DNA of 64,000 nt from Gyromitra esculenta (taxonomy: Eukaryota; Ascomycota; Pezizomycetes; Pezizales; Discinaceae). The stretch lies in NCBI GenBank assembly GCA_038503075.1, contig JBCAML010000012.1:1488001-1552000 (forward strand). The letters run 5' to 3'. Position 1 is the first letter of the stretch. Each line of letters opens with the position of its first letter. The notes under the pieces are model-generated. The model was given only the letters and a program-made list of their open reading frames with translations. It was not told where the DNA came from and searched no databases. This document shows, one piece after another, positions 33,667 through 43,119 of this stretch. The position numbers and the translations under genes are program-made.

Positions 33667-36600
33667 CAAAATTTCTTACCTTTATCTGCATTTTCGATTT
33701 CTGGGTTTTCGGTTTCTGGTATAAGCGTGGAGGATCAATTAGATGGGGAACATTTTGTAATATCGTGCAATATTTCCCATAACAATAAAATTATAAAAAC
33801 CCACGCTTTACTAGACACCGGAGCCTCCGGATTTGCATTTATTGATCAGAAATTCGCGAGTCACCATTCCTTACCTCTTACCCCTCTAAAAACCTCCCGA
33901 CAACTTGAGGTCATCGATGGTCGCCCTGTCGCATCAGGAGACATTACCCACATCGCCAAACTTAATTTATCCATTCAAAATCACCGAGAACAAGCCCCCT
34001 GTTTTGTGACCCAACTAGGCCACTACCCTCTAGTCTTAGGCATACCATGGATGAAACACCATGATGTGCAACTCCACTTCGCCAACAAACGCATTGAGTT
34101 TAATTCTAAACTCTGTACCACTCACTGTGCCCCTCACTCCCCCATTGTTACCTCCCCATCGATTCCTGCTCCTTCCAGACTAAACATGTCGTTTATTGGC
34201 GCTGCTAGTTTTAGAACCCTTACTAGGAAACGCAACCACCAAGCTTACGCCATGTCGCTCTATGAAATAAACAAACTCATAGACAAAAAAACAACCAAGG
34301 AAGAATGGAAATCAAGGATCCCAATCGAGTACCACGAATTCTTGGACATGTTCGATAAAGCGAAAGCACAAGGACTATCCCCACGCCGACCCTATGACCA
34401 CAAGATACAACTTCAAGATGGGAAGCAAATGTCTCGAGAAGAGCTTATCGTCTTAAAAAAATACATTGAGGACAATCTCGAGAAAGGGTTTATCCGAGCC
34501 AGTTCTTCACCCGCCGGATCCCCTGTCCTCTTTGTCAAAAAAGCCGACGGCTCCCTCCGGTTATGTGTAGACTACCGGGGTCTTAATGCGATTACAGTCA
34601 AGGATCGCTATACCTCTCCCCTTATCCGCGAGACACTTGACCGATTGGCAAAAGCACAATGGTACACTAAACTCGACCTCCGAGATGGCTACCATCAAAT
34701 CCGGATTGCTGAAGGGGATGAATGGAAAACCGCCTTCCGCACCCGTTACGGGCTCTATGAATATCAAGTTATGCCATTCGGCCTAACTAACGCACCCGGG
34801 ACGTTTCAACGATTTGTCAACGACTGCCTGAAAGAATATCTGGATATATTCTGCACTGCGTATCTGGATGACATTCTCATCTATAGCGATACCTTCGCAG
34901 AGCATCAGATCCATGTTCGCAAGGTCCTCCAAACCCTCCAAGATAACGACATCTTGTTAAAACCAGAGAAATGCGAGTTCGAGGTACAGACTACTAAGTA
35001 CCTTGGTCTCATTCTCACCCCTGATGGTATCAAAATGGACGAGGAGAAACTTAAAGCCGTCCGAGAATGGGGGACACCAAAGAGTGTAAAAGACGTCCAA
35101 GCATTTCTAGGTTTTGCCAATTTTTACCGTCGATTCATCCTAGGATTCTCCAAACTCGCTGCCCCGCTCACCGCCCTCACCAAAAAAGGCATTGTCTTCG
35201 AATGGACTGTGGAAGCTGATATAGCATTCGAAAACCTTAAACATGCTTTTACCACTGCCCCAATCCTCATCCACTTCGACCCTGACAAAAAAATCATTGT
35301 GGAAACCGACGCCTCCGACTTCGTATCCGGAGGAGTGCTATCTCAATACGATGATGCAGGAGTATTACACCCGGTAGCCTTTTTCTCAAAGAAACACTCC
35401 CCCGCCGAGTGCAACTATGAGATTTACGACAAGGAGTTATTGGCCATAATCCGAGTGTTTGAAGAATGGCGACCAGAGCTAGAAGGCTCAAAGCACCCCA
35501 TCGACGTCATTAGCGATCATAAGAACCTTGAGTACTTCATGAGTACTAAGCAACTGAACCGTCGACAAGCCAGATGGGCTGAATACCTATCACGCTTCGA
35601 CTTCGTGATCACATACCGACCAGGGAGCCAAGGAGGAAAACCCGATGCACTTACTAGGAGATCAGGAGATCTCCCCAAGGAAGGGGATGAACGATTGGCC
35701 CACCAAAGCCAAGTGGTACTAAAGAAGGAAAATGTTGATCCCAAGCTAAGTTTGTTGTCGGCTTCTTTGTCAAATGAAGCCGCTGAATTGGATGCTCCCC
35801 TAGAGAAACTCTTCCAAGAAGGATTTATCGCTGACAAGTTTCCTGAAGAAATACTCAAAGCACTAAGGAATAAAGATCGACAATCAAAAAAGATCACCTT
35901 AAGTGAGTGCACAGAGGAAAACGGAAGGCTATGTTATCGAGGATGCATCTACGTCCCCAACCTGGATACTCTCCGCTTAGAATTAATCCGAAGACACCAC
36001 GATAACCCTGCAGCAGGCCACCCAGGACGAGACAAGACCTTCGAACTCCTTGCTAGGAGTTTTTACTGGCCAAAGATGAGAGAATCAATCAAGCAATATG
36101 TACGTAACTGTCATATCTGCCAGAAAGCGAAGCCAATTACCCAGCGAACCCAAGGAGTTCTCCGTCCCTTACCCATTCCAAACCGTCCCTGGCAAGAGAT
36201 CTCGATGGACTTCGTGACAGGCCTCCCGGAATCAAACGGCTATGATGCTATTATGGTAATAGTTGATCGATTGTCAAAAATGCGACATCTCATCCTGTGC
36301 AATACTACTGTTAATTCGCGAGACGTTGCAGATCTCTACCTCCAGCATGTTTGGAAACTCCACGGCTTACCGACACATATTACCTCTGATCGAGGGACAC
36401 AGTTCACTGCCCATTTTTGGAAGGAACTCTGCCAGCGTCTAGGAATTCAAGCCAGGATGTCAACAGCTTTCCATCCTGAGACCGATGGACAAACGGAACG
36501 ATTGAACGCGGTTATGGAACAATACCTACGCTCCTATGTGTCCTATCAACAAGGGGACTGGAGTAAATGGTTACCAATGGCAGAATTCTCTGCAAATAAT

Positions 36601-37299
36601 CAAGAATCGGCTAGTACCAAGGTTTCACCTTTTTTCGCAAACTATGGTTACCATCCCCGTTTTGATACTTCTATTATTCCTTCAACGGCCATTGCCCAAA
36701 GTCTAGATTCCTCGACCTTCGCAACTACGATGCAAGAATTGTATGACTACCTCCGAACGCAAATTCGAACCACTCAGGATATTCAAGAAACCTCGACTAA
36801 TAAACACCGAACTCCGGCCCCCGCTTATCAAGTCAATGACCAGGTCTTTGTATCCATGAAGAATATCCGGACCGTTCGAAATGCTCGGAAACTCGATTGG
36901 AAATGGATGGGACCTTATCCGATAAAAAAGGTAGTATCACCTTTCGCCTACGAAATCGACCTTCCACCATCGGTCAAGTATCACCCCGTTTTTCACGTTT
37001 CACTCCTCAAACCTGCCGCTGGTGATCCTCTCCCAGGACAAATAATACCCCCTCCACCTCCAATTGTAGTCAATGAACAGGAGGAATATTTTATCGAGAG
37101 AATTCTCGAACGACGGATACATCGTGGACAACAACAATACCTTGTTGAGTGGACTGGATATGCTCATCCCACCTGGGAACCGGCCGAAGATCTTCAGGAC
37201 ACTGCTGCCCTTGATGCTTTTTTAACTACTACGACTACCATCGGTCCTAAGGTTCGCAGGAGCTCACGCTTGAGACGGGGGGCTACTTTCACGGATTAG
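33628..37299 (+). CDS. E3 Pol polyprotein: protease, RT, RNase H, integrase, chromodomain
   Basis: About 1224 codons in the -1 frame after the slippery site. Aspartic protease LLDTGASG (about 33811-33834); RT with [10 protein letters not shown] (about 34858); RNase H with VETDASDF (about 35299); integrase zinc finger with RRHH and CHICQ; DDE core ([28 protein letters not shown]); GPY/F module (WMGPYPIKK); chromodomain (EEYFIERILERR ... YLVEWTGYAHPTWEP). The stop codon is inside the 3' LTR. Odd: before RT the sequence passes directly from QDGK to MSREEL, missing about nine residues present in E1 (EAPFGPLYG), a segment normally conserved in Ty3/gypsy RT. E3 may be enzymatically impaired despite the open frame. 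Confidence 0.92.
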   Translation, partial: LVQPRSISDPTLVQNFLPLSAFSISGFSVSGISVEDQLDGEHFVISCNISHNNKIIKTHALLDTGASGFAFIDQKFASHHSLPLTPLKTSRQLEVIDGRPVASGDITHIAKLNLSIQNHREQAPCFVTQLGHYPLVLGIPWMKHHDVQLHFANKRIEFNSKLCTTHCAPHSPIVTSPSIPAPSRLNMSFIGAASFRTLTRKRNHQAYAMSLYEINKLIDKKTTKEEWKSRIPIEYHEFLDMFDKAKAQGLSPRRPYDHKIQLQDGKQMSREELIVLKKYIEDNLEKGFIRASSSPAGSPVLFVKKADGSLRLCVDYRGLNAITVKDRYTSPLIRETLDRLAKAQWYTKLDLRDGYHQIRIAEGDEWKTAFRTRYGLYEYQVMPFGLTNAPGTFQRFVNDCLKEYLDIFCTAYLDDILIYSDTFAEHQIHVRKVLQTLQDNDILLKPEKCEFEVQTTKYLGLILTPDGIKMDEEKLKAVREWGTPKSVKDVQAFLGFANFYRRFILGFSKLAAPLTALTKKGIVFEWTVEADIAFENLKHAFTTAPILIHFDPDKKIIVETDASDFVSGGVLSQYDDAGVLHPVAFFSKKHSPAECNYEIYDKELLAIIRVFEEWRPELEGSKHPIDVISDHKNLEYFMSTKQLNRRQARWAEYLSRFDFVITYRPGSQGGKPDALTRRSGDLPKEGDERLAHQSQVVLKKENVDPKLSLLSASLSNEAAELDAPLEKLFQEGFIADKFPEEILKALRNKDRQSKKITLSECTEENGRLCYRGCIYVPNLDTLRLELIRRHHDNPAAGHPGRDKTFELLARSFYWPKMRESIKQYVRNCHICQKAKPITQRTQGVLRPLPIPNRPWQEISMDFVTGLPESNGYDAIMVIVDRLSKMRHLILCNTTVNSRDVADLYLQHVWKLHGLPTHITSDRGTQFTAHFWKELCQRLGIQARMSTAFHPETDGQTERLNAVMEQYLRSYVSYQQGDWSKWLPMAEFSANNQESASTKVSPFFANYGYHPRFDTSIIPSTAIAQSLDSSTFATTMQELYDYLRTQIRTTQDIQETSTNKHRTPAPAYQVNDQVFVSMKNIRTVRNARKLDWKWMGPYPIKKVVSPFAYEIDLPPSVKYHPVFHVSLLKPAAGDPLPGQIIPPPPPIVVNEQEEYFIERILERRIHRGQQQYLVEWTGYAHPTWEPAEDLQDTAALDAFLTTTTTIGPKVRRSSRLRRGATFTD
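37272..37286 (+). promoter_or_regulatory. Polypurine tract before 3' LTR
   Basis: GAGACGGGGGGCTAC immediately precedes the 3' LTR; it also sits in the last pol codons. E1 has the same tract and E2 a close variant. Confidence 0.6.
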
Positions 37300-37705
37300 G
37301 AATAGGGTTAGGATTTGGTACGAGGGTTGTTATGGGTTGTGGATTTTTTACTATAATCTTATTGTAGTTCGGTTGTGTTTCGGTTGTTGTCGGGTTGCTG
37401 ATTGTGTCACGGGAAAGCGGGGTATTTAAGCGAAGGATTTCGGTCATGGTTGTCTCTTCTCTTCTTCTTTCCTTAAGCAACGTTCTCGTTTACCTTCTGC
37501 TGTAATCATTTGAATATTATCTCGGTTCTACCTCAGAACCCTCGCTGTTGCTGTCTACCTCGCCATACTTATCTCGCCTTGAGATAGACCCCTCGTAGAA
37601 CTTGTAGAAACGCCGCAATCTTTGAACGTGTTGTTTACCTCGCTTAAGTAGCACTGCTCACCTTCAGGGATACTGAAGGGCCTAACGAGGGACTCAACCG
37701 TGAGA
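37287..37705 (+). repeat. E3 3' LTR
   Basis: TTTCACGG to CCGTGAGA, 419 bp, followed by the target duplication GGGGT. Confidence 0.9.
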
Positions 37706-37871
37706 GGGGTATATAAGGGGAATAGTTTTGTCATTGTTGTTTCTCTCTTTCTTTTCTTAAGCAACGTTCTCGTTTCACTTCTACCTGTATTATTCAATAC
37801 TACCTCGGTTCTACCTCAGAACCCTTGCTGTTGCTGTCCTCGTCGCTGCACTTAACACCCCTTGATTTAGA

Positions 37872-38282
37872 TTTCATGGATGGATGTTATTTTGATCGGT
37901 TAGGTACATGGGTACATGGTTGTCGGGTTTCGTTATTGTTCTTTGTGTTTCTATGAGTTTCTCGTTGCATTGAGTCATGTCTTTGTCATCGAAAGGGTTG
38001 GAACGTGGTATATAAGCGAAGGGATTTCCCCTCATCTTGTACTTTTCCTTCTTCTTTCTTTAAGCAACGTCTTCTATTGTACACTCACTGTATTTCACAA
38101 ATACAATCTCAGATTACACCCCGTAGTCTTTCGCCGTCGCCGTCTTCAAGTCATCACAACTTGAACCATTAGTAGAGCCTGTAGAGTCCTCGTACATTCT
38201 CCTGTCGTTGGTTTCTCGTTCAAGTAGCACTGCTTATCTCGGGGGATACCTGAGAGCTTGACGAGAATCTCGCTCCTTGAGA
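37872..38282 (+). mobile_element. Solo LTR family B, forward, TSD TTAGA
   Basis: TTTCATGG to CTCCTTGAGA, 411 bp, TTAGA at 37867-37871 and 38283-38287. Inserted in the E2 3' LTR. Apical stem CTCGGG/CCTGAG, loop GGATA. Confidence 0.88.
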
Positions 38283-38379
38283 TTAGACCCCACTGTAGAA
38301 CTTGTAGAAAACATCGCACTCTTCGAACGAGTTAGAACTTCGTCTAAGTAGCACTGCTCACCTTCAGGGATGCTGAAGG

Positions 38380-39223
38380 TCTCACGGTTGGGTCCCTTGT
38401 TAAGCCCTTCAAAATCCCTGAAGGTGAGCAGTGCTACTTTAGACAAGGTATCAACGCGTTCAAAGAGTGTGGCGTTTATACAGGTTCTACGAGGGGTCTA
38501 TCTCAAGGCGAGATAAGTGCAATGTAGTGAACAGCGACAGCGAGGATTCTGAGATAGAACCGAGATAGTATTCCAACAAATACAGAAGAAGGTAAACGAG
38601 AACATTGCTTAAGGAGAGAAAGAAGAAGAGTTTCACGGATAGAGTCAGGTAATAGGTTAGGATGACTATGGATGGTTGCGAGGGACTTTCTTTGGTTATA
38701 ATGGCTTTGTTGTTCGGTTAAGTTTCGGTTGTTGCTAGGTTGTTGTTGGTGTTACAGGAAAGCGGGGTATTTAAGGAAGGATTTTGGTCGCTCTTGTTTC
38801 TCTTTCTCTTCTTTCCTTAAGCAACGTTCTCGTTTACCTTCTCCTGTAATTGTTACAATATTATCTCGGTTCTACCTCAGAACCCTTGCTGTCGCTGTCC
38901 ACTTCGCTGCACTTATCTCGCCTGGAGATAGACCACTTGTAGAACTCGTAGAAACACCGCACTCTTCAAACGAGTTGGAACCTCGCTTAAGTAGCACTGC
39001 TCACCTTCAGGGATACTGAAGGGCTTAACGAGGAACTGAACCGTGAGAAAGAGAAACAAGAACGACCGAAATCCTTCGCTTAAATACCCCGCTTTCCTGT
39101 AACACAAACAATAACCCAACAACAACCGAAAAACAACTGAACAACAAAGCCATTATATTCCAACAACCCTTCGATACTACCAACAACTTTATTTCAACCC
39201 CTTACTTGGTTCCATCCGTGAAA
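38380..39223 (-). mobile_element. Solo LTR family A, reverse, split by a further A LTR
   Basis: TCTCACGG to CCGTGAAA. The flanks GAAGG and AAGGG overlap imperfectly, so its duplication is less clear. It contains the A LTR at 38631 and lies in the E2 3' LTR. Confidence 0.78.
38631..39048 (+). mobile_element. Solo LTR family A, forward, TSD AAGAG
   Basis: TTTCACGG to CCGTGAGA, 418 bp, AAGAG at 38626-38630 and 39049-39053. A-in-A-in-A nesting. Confidence 0.88.
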
Positions 39224-39253
39224 AAGGGCTTAGCGATGAACTGAACCGTGAGA

Positions 39254-39407
39254 CACTGTGAACCATCGCCGATACTTCACCTTGAAGTATATTCCTCGTA
39301 GGACCTGTAGACAATATCGCACTCTTCAAACATATTGGTTTCCCGTTTAAGTAGCACTGCTCACCTTCAGGGATACTGAAGGGCTTAACAAGAAGCCAAC
39401 TGTGAGA
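39254..39407 (+). mobile_element. Right end of an A LTR whose left part is lost
   Basis: CACTGTGAACCATCGCC to ..AACTGTGAGA matches the right 150 bp of A LTRs. It probably flanked the E2 insertion; its left part is not present in the window. Confidence 0.7.
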
Positions 39408-39414
39408 GTGTGGT

Positions 39415-40239
39415 TCTCCAGGAGCGAGATTCTCGTCAAGCTCTCAGGTATCCCCTGAGATAAGCAGTGCTACTTGAACAAGAAACTAACAGCGAGAGTG
39501 TATACGGGATTCTACAGGCTCTAAGGGCTGGTCAAGTAATGATGACTTGAAGACAACGACAGCGGAGGGTTACGAGGTGTAACCGAGGGTTGTATTGTAG
39601 GATACAACGAGTGTACAATAGAAGACGTTGCTTAAAAGAAGAAGAAAGAAAAGTACAACAAGAGGGGAAATCCCTTCGCTTATATATCACGTTCCAACTC
39701 CTTTGATGAAAAAGACATGACTCATTGCAACGGAAACCCAAAGAAACACAAAGAACAACAATAGGATGCGACAAACATGTACCTCTCACGATTGAGTCTT
39801 GCAGTTCAGCCCTTCGGTATCCCCGAAGGTGAGCAGTGCTACTTAAGCGAGGTATCAACTCCTTTTGATGAATGCAAGGTTTTCTACAGGTCCTACAGGG
39901 AGTATACTTCAAGGCGAAGTATCGGCGATGATTTCACGGCGACAGCGAGGATTCTGAGGGAGAATTGAAGGGGTATTAAAACTGATACAAGAGAAGTGTA
40001 ACGAGAACGTTGCTTAAGAAAAGAAGAAGAAGAAGACAAAGAACGACCGATACCCATCATTTAAATAGCCCGCTTTTCTCATCAAACCAAGAACCGACAG
40101 TAACCGAAATACAATAACATTATGCCACAACCTCCGAATCCATATCAACCCTCTAACCGAAACCTAACCCTATACCCGATCCTTAATCCGTGAAAGTACC
40201 CATGTACCTAACCGACCAACGAAACAACTATCCATGAAA
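39415..40239 (-). mobile_element. Solo LTR family B, reverse, TSD GTGGT
   Basis: TCTCCAGG to CCATGAAA with GTGGT at 39410-39414 and 40240-40244. Interrupted by an A LTR at 39784. Apical stem CTCAGG/CCTGAG, loop GGATA. Confidence 0.86.
39784..40195 (-). mobile_element. Solo LTR family A, reverse, TSD GTACC
   Basis: TCTCACGA to CCGTGAAA, 412 bp, GTACC at 39779-39783 and 40196-40200. Apical stem CTTCGG/CCGAAG, loop GGATA. Confidence 0.88.
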
Positions 40240-40498
40240 GTGGTCTATCTCAAGGCAAAATAAGTGCAGCGAGGTGAACAGCAGCAGCGAGGGTTCGGAT
40301 GTAGAACTGAGATAGTATTCAGCGAATACAGCAGAAGTAAAACGAGAACGTTGCTTAAGGAGAAAAGAAGAAGAAGACAAAGAACGAATAAAATCGCTCA
40401 CTTAAATACCCTACTTTTCCATACCAAGCCTAATACTTGAAATTCGTAACAACCATCTAATCAAACTCTGGCCTTATACCCAATCTTAGTCCGTGAAA

Positions 40499-41322
40499 CT
40501 CGATCGGTTTAGAGAAGAACGGGAAATTGCTGTGAGTCAACCCAACACTGTTCGGAACGCTATCTCCATTGCTGGGAAACCACCACCAGCAATGCCTGCT
40601 ATGAAAATTGAGGAGACATTTCATGGATGGTTGTTCAGTTGTTGGAGTTAGTTGCGTGGGTATTTGGTTGTTTTGTTTTGTTGTTGTTCTTTATGTTTCT
40701 CCTGGTTTCCATTACAATGCGTCATACGTTTGTCATCAAAGGGAGGAATATGGGTACATAAGCGAAGGGTTTTCCCCTCTTGTTGTACTTTCTTTCTTCT
40801 TTCTTTCAGCAACGTCTTCTATTGTTCACTCTTGTATTTCACAATATAAACCTCAGTTACACCTTGTAACCTTACGCAGTCGCCGTCTTCAAGTCATCTT
40901 AACTTGAGGAACTTGTAGAGCCTGTGGAATTTCGTAAACACTCTTGTCGCTTAGTTCTCCGTTCAAGTAGCACTGCTCATCTCGGGGGATACCCGTGAGC
41001 TTGACAGAAAACCTTGCACCTTGAGAAGACAATACAAGTGGCAAAAAGGGCGAGGGAGAGACATGCCAAGTGGGATAGGGCTGCAAGGGGATATGTAAGA
41101 AAAAGAGGAGAGAAGTATAAGGCCTATGTAGGAGGTCGATGTGAGGATATAGGGGCTTGGTCAAAGATAGAGAGAGGCGAGGAGGTGACAAAGTATGATT
41201 ACTGGGGATATGAGTGTGTGCGGGAATGTGGCAAGAAAGGAGATATAGAGTTAGGGAAGATGTGGTTGGAAAAGACAGAAAAAGCGAAGAGTGAGAAGAT
41301 AGTAAACCAGGTGTATGGTTAA
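40499..41322 (+). pseudogene. Retroposon ORF, C-terminal part, split by a B LTR
   Basis: 40499-40618 encodes FREEREIAVSQPNTVRNAIS ... AMKIEET. Removing the B LTR (40619-41026) and one AGACA joins it in frame to 41032-41322 (IQVAKRARERHAKWDRAARG ... WLEKTEKAKSEKIVNQVYG, stop). It is Lys/Arg/Glu-rich and mostly helical in character, with no recognised domain. It is the same kind of sequence as the N-terminal part at 12399-14027, but the junction between the two halves has been lost. Confidence 0.55.
40619..41026 (+). mobile_element. Solo LTR family B, forward, TSD AGACA
   Basis: TTTCATGG to CCTTGAGA, 408 bp, AGACA at 40614-40618 and 41027-41031, inside the retroposon ORF. Confidence 0.88.
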
Positions 41323-41394
41323 ATTGTTTTGTGTTTACCACTTTGGGCAGAGAAAGTGGACGTCCAGCATTACGGAAATGCCGAGTTAGAGTTT

Positions 41395-41502
41395 TTAGTT
41401 TTTGTTGTTATTTAGTTATTTTTTTTGCTAACCGCCATAACCCATGAGGTTGGATGCGTGTATGATTAATCTATCTATCTATCTATCTATCAACCCCCTT
41501 CA
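41395..41502 (+). repeat. LINE-type 3' end, (ATCT)n tail and right TSD
   Basis: A T-rich stretch, then CTAACCGCCATAACC and GGTTGGATGCG, (ATCT)n at 41470-41490, and the 12-bp duplication CAACCCCCTTCA at 41491-41502. The last 80 nt resemble the 3' ends of the LINE fragments at 48108 and 54987. Confidence 0.8.
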
Positions 41503-43119
41503 CATGGATCATGTAACAATTCCGGCTAGAAATATAAAAAGTTCGATTGTCAACCCAATGCATCAGAAATTGCCACTTCAGACTCTCACGTATAGATATT
41601 TTCTTGCACATCTATCAAAAGTCGTTACTATGAAGCACATTTGCACAACAGGTGGATAGAGCCACTTAACATATCAGACATAGAGCTTTACATATTCCAC
41701 GAGATCTCTTCATACCGAGTTAGAGGGAAGACTGTTGTTTCCTCGTCGATGTTCATATCCCATAATTGGATTTCTCAAGTACCACAAAGACCCAAGACTC
41801 TTCTAGAGCTATCGCGTCTCCAGGTTCTCGTATTCTGATTGACGGTATAGTTACATCCGTACGATTCACTTCCCATCCACGATGCACGCCAGTAGTAAAT
41901 ATGCCCCGTTTGTTTGACACCGATATATAGCCTACGATACTCTAAATTCTAAGGCTGCTCCTCAGCCTTGAAGAATACTCGGCGTAGCACTGCTATTATT
42001 TTCCCTTCCATAGCAATGGTATAGCGCCAGCGCGCCGCAGTTTGGGAAGAAAGTGCTTCAGTAGGATGACAGCAGTCGTCGTATGTGGATAGCGTGCTAA
42101 GAGTAGTATATGGGGGATAAGATAACATGCACTGTATTATTCTTGAGCATCGGTAGTAATGTTGGCGTTTATTAGTTTATCAAAGAATAACTGATTACTG
42201 GTTTACTTCGACGAGGTTTCTGATATGCGTCCCAAATCTAGCTCCACAATTACCATATCACTGGGTAGCAAAACATTGCACGATATCCTATTATATAAGC
42301 ATTTACACACTGCGAACTGGAACAGTCATCTCGTCCACCAGCAGCAGTTTCTTGATACGCTCTTCCTGTTCTGAAGCTCTTCTGCCGTCAGTACGGCAAA
42401 CTGAAAAGATATCGGGCCCATCCATATTGAGTATTAAACGCCTACGCCACTGGCCTATCGTAGCGTTGCGGTGTCATGCATCGTCTGAGCAAAGTACCAG
42501 TTGCAATCAAGTTCTGAAGGTCTCGTCTCAACTATTCGTGGCTCTAATCGAGTTCATAAATATATAACTTTCAAGTGCAATGGGAATACGCGCTGCACCA
42601 GATATAACTTTATCTCAGTATCGCCCAACAAAACTACGTATCCACGTATGTGCGTTGGGGGACGGAGCAAGAACTTTGTAATTGTGTGATTGGCTGTTAT
42701 GAGGGAGACTGGGGTATCCTGTGCAGGGCATACATTTAACTGATCAGTAAGTCTTGGGGAAACTGCGATGCATTCATAAAGGCTACTAGTTCAAAGCAGA
42801 TAATGACCGAGACTAGGAATAATGATTTGTAGAATGGAAAACATACAGACGATCTAGTCTCAAAGTCTGAGCTAGCAGACACCTTTTTTTTCAACAACAC
42901 AACCCATCACCATGATAAGTAGAAGCTATACGGTCAAGGACCTACGTCACGATCTATGTATCATTTGTAGAAGATATAAACACTACTAGAGAAGATGAGG
43001 AGAAAGATATTCTAGGTGAATAGCCTGACAGGTAGGGTTTCCTTCAAAGCTGTAGGCTTGCATCCTGTTTACATGCGAACAAGGTGGGGAAAACAGGTAT
43101 CCCCCAAAATCCAATCGGC
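41503..43119. other. No supported gene
   Basis: The right flank of the retroposon and 3' flank of the kinase-like gene. Short open frames without motifs; nothing else recognised. Confidence 0.5.

Larger units (their letters stand above)
31703..37705 (+). mobile_element. Complete Ty3/gypsy chromovirus-type element E3, TSD GGGGT
   Basis: 6003 bp with LTRs 31703-32122 and 37287-37705 that differ at roughly 5 percent of sites, GGGGT at 31698-31702 and 37706-37710, one gag frame and one uninterrupted pol frame. Polarity is PR-RT-RH-INT with a C-terminal chromodomain, as in chromoviruses. The LTR divergence means it is not a very recent insertion, although both frames are open. Confidence 0.92.
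23473..39253 (+). mobile_element. Ty3/gypsy element E2, 5'-truncated, heavily nested
   Basis: Begins mid-gag (5' part lost with the deletion), continues through pol to 31569, then a 3' A LTR (31570-39253) that contains E3, a B LTR and an A LTR. The body carries inserts at 24409 (B with C inside), 25989 (A), 27078 (A), 27519 (A), 28626 (C) and 31129 (A). After the 3' LTR, CACTG starts the remainder of another A LTR, so E2 was probably itself inserted in an LTR. Confidence 0.82.
31570..39253 (+). mobile_element. 3' LTR of E2 (family A), interrupted three times
   Basis: Pieces: 31570-31702, then E3, 37706-37871, a B LTR, 38283-38379, an A LTR, and 39224-39253 ending CCGTGAGA. E3 landed just before the TATA-like box (GGGGT|ATATAAGG). 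Confidence 0.8.
39408..40498 (-). mobile_element. Right part of a reverse A LTR, split by a B LTR
   Basis: GTGTGGT (39408-39414) continues at 40245 (CTATCTCAAGG) and ends CCGTGAAA at 40498, where the retroposon ORF resumes. The left part is lost. Confidence 0.7.
12368..41490 (+). mobile_element. Protein-coding LINE-tailed retroposon, expanded by nested LTR elements
   Basis: It is flanked by the exact 12-bp duplication CAACCCCCTTCA and ends in a tetranucleotide tail (ATCT)n at 41470-41490. Its last roughly 80 nt (TTTAGTTA ... CGCCATAACC ... GGTTGGATG) match the 3' ends of the two truncated LINEs at 48.1 and 55.0 kb, but its coding region does not match theirs. Without the nested LTR elements only about 1 kb remains, encoding one charged coiled-coil protein with no visible reverse transcriptase. 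This suggests a non-autonomous element mobilised by a LINE through a shared 3' end. A caveat is that part of its middle seems lost with the deletion inside the nest. Confidence 0.7.

Noticed and set aside
12600..41100. Regularly spaced repeats resembling a CRISPR array
   Set aside because: The repeats are LTR copies of about 410 bp with target duplications; CRISPR arrays are prokaryotic and have short repeats.
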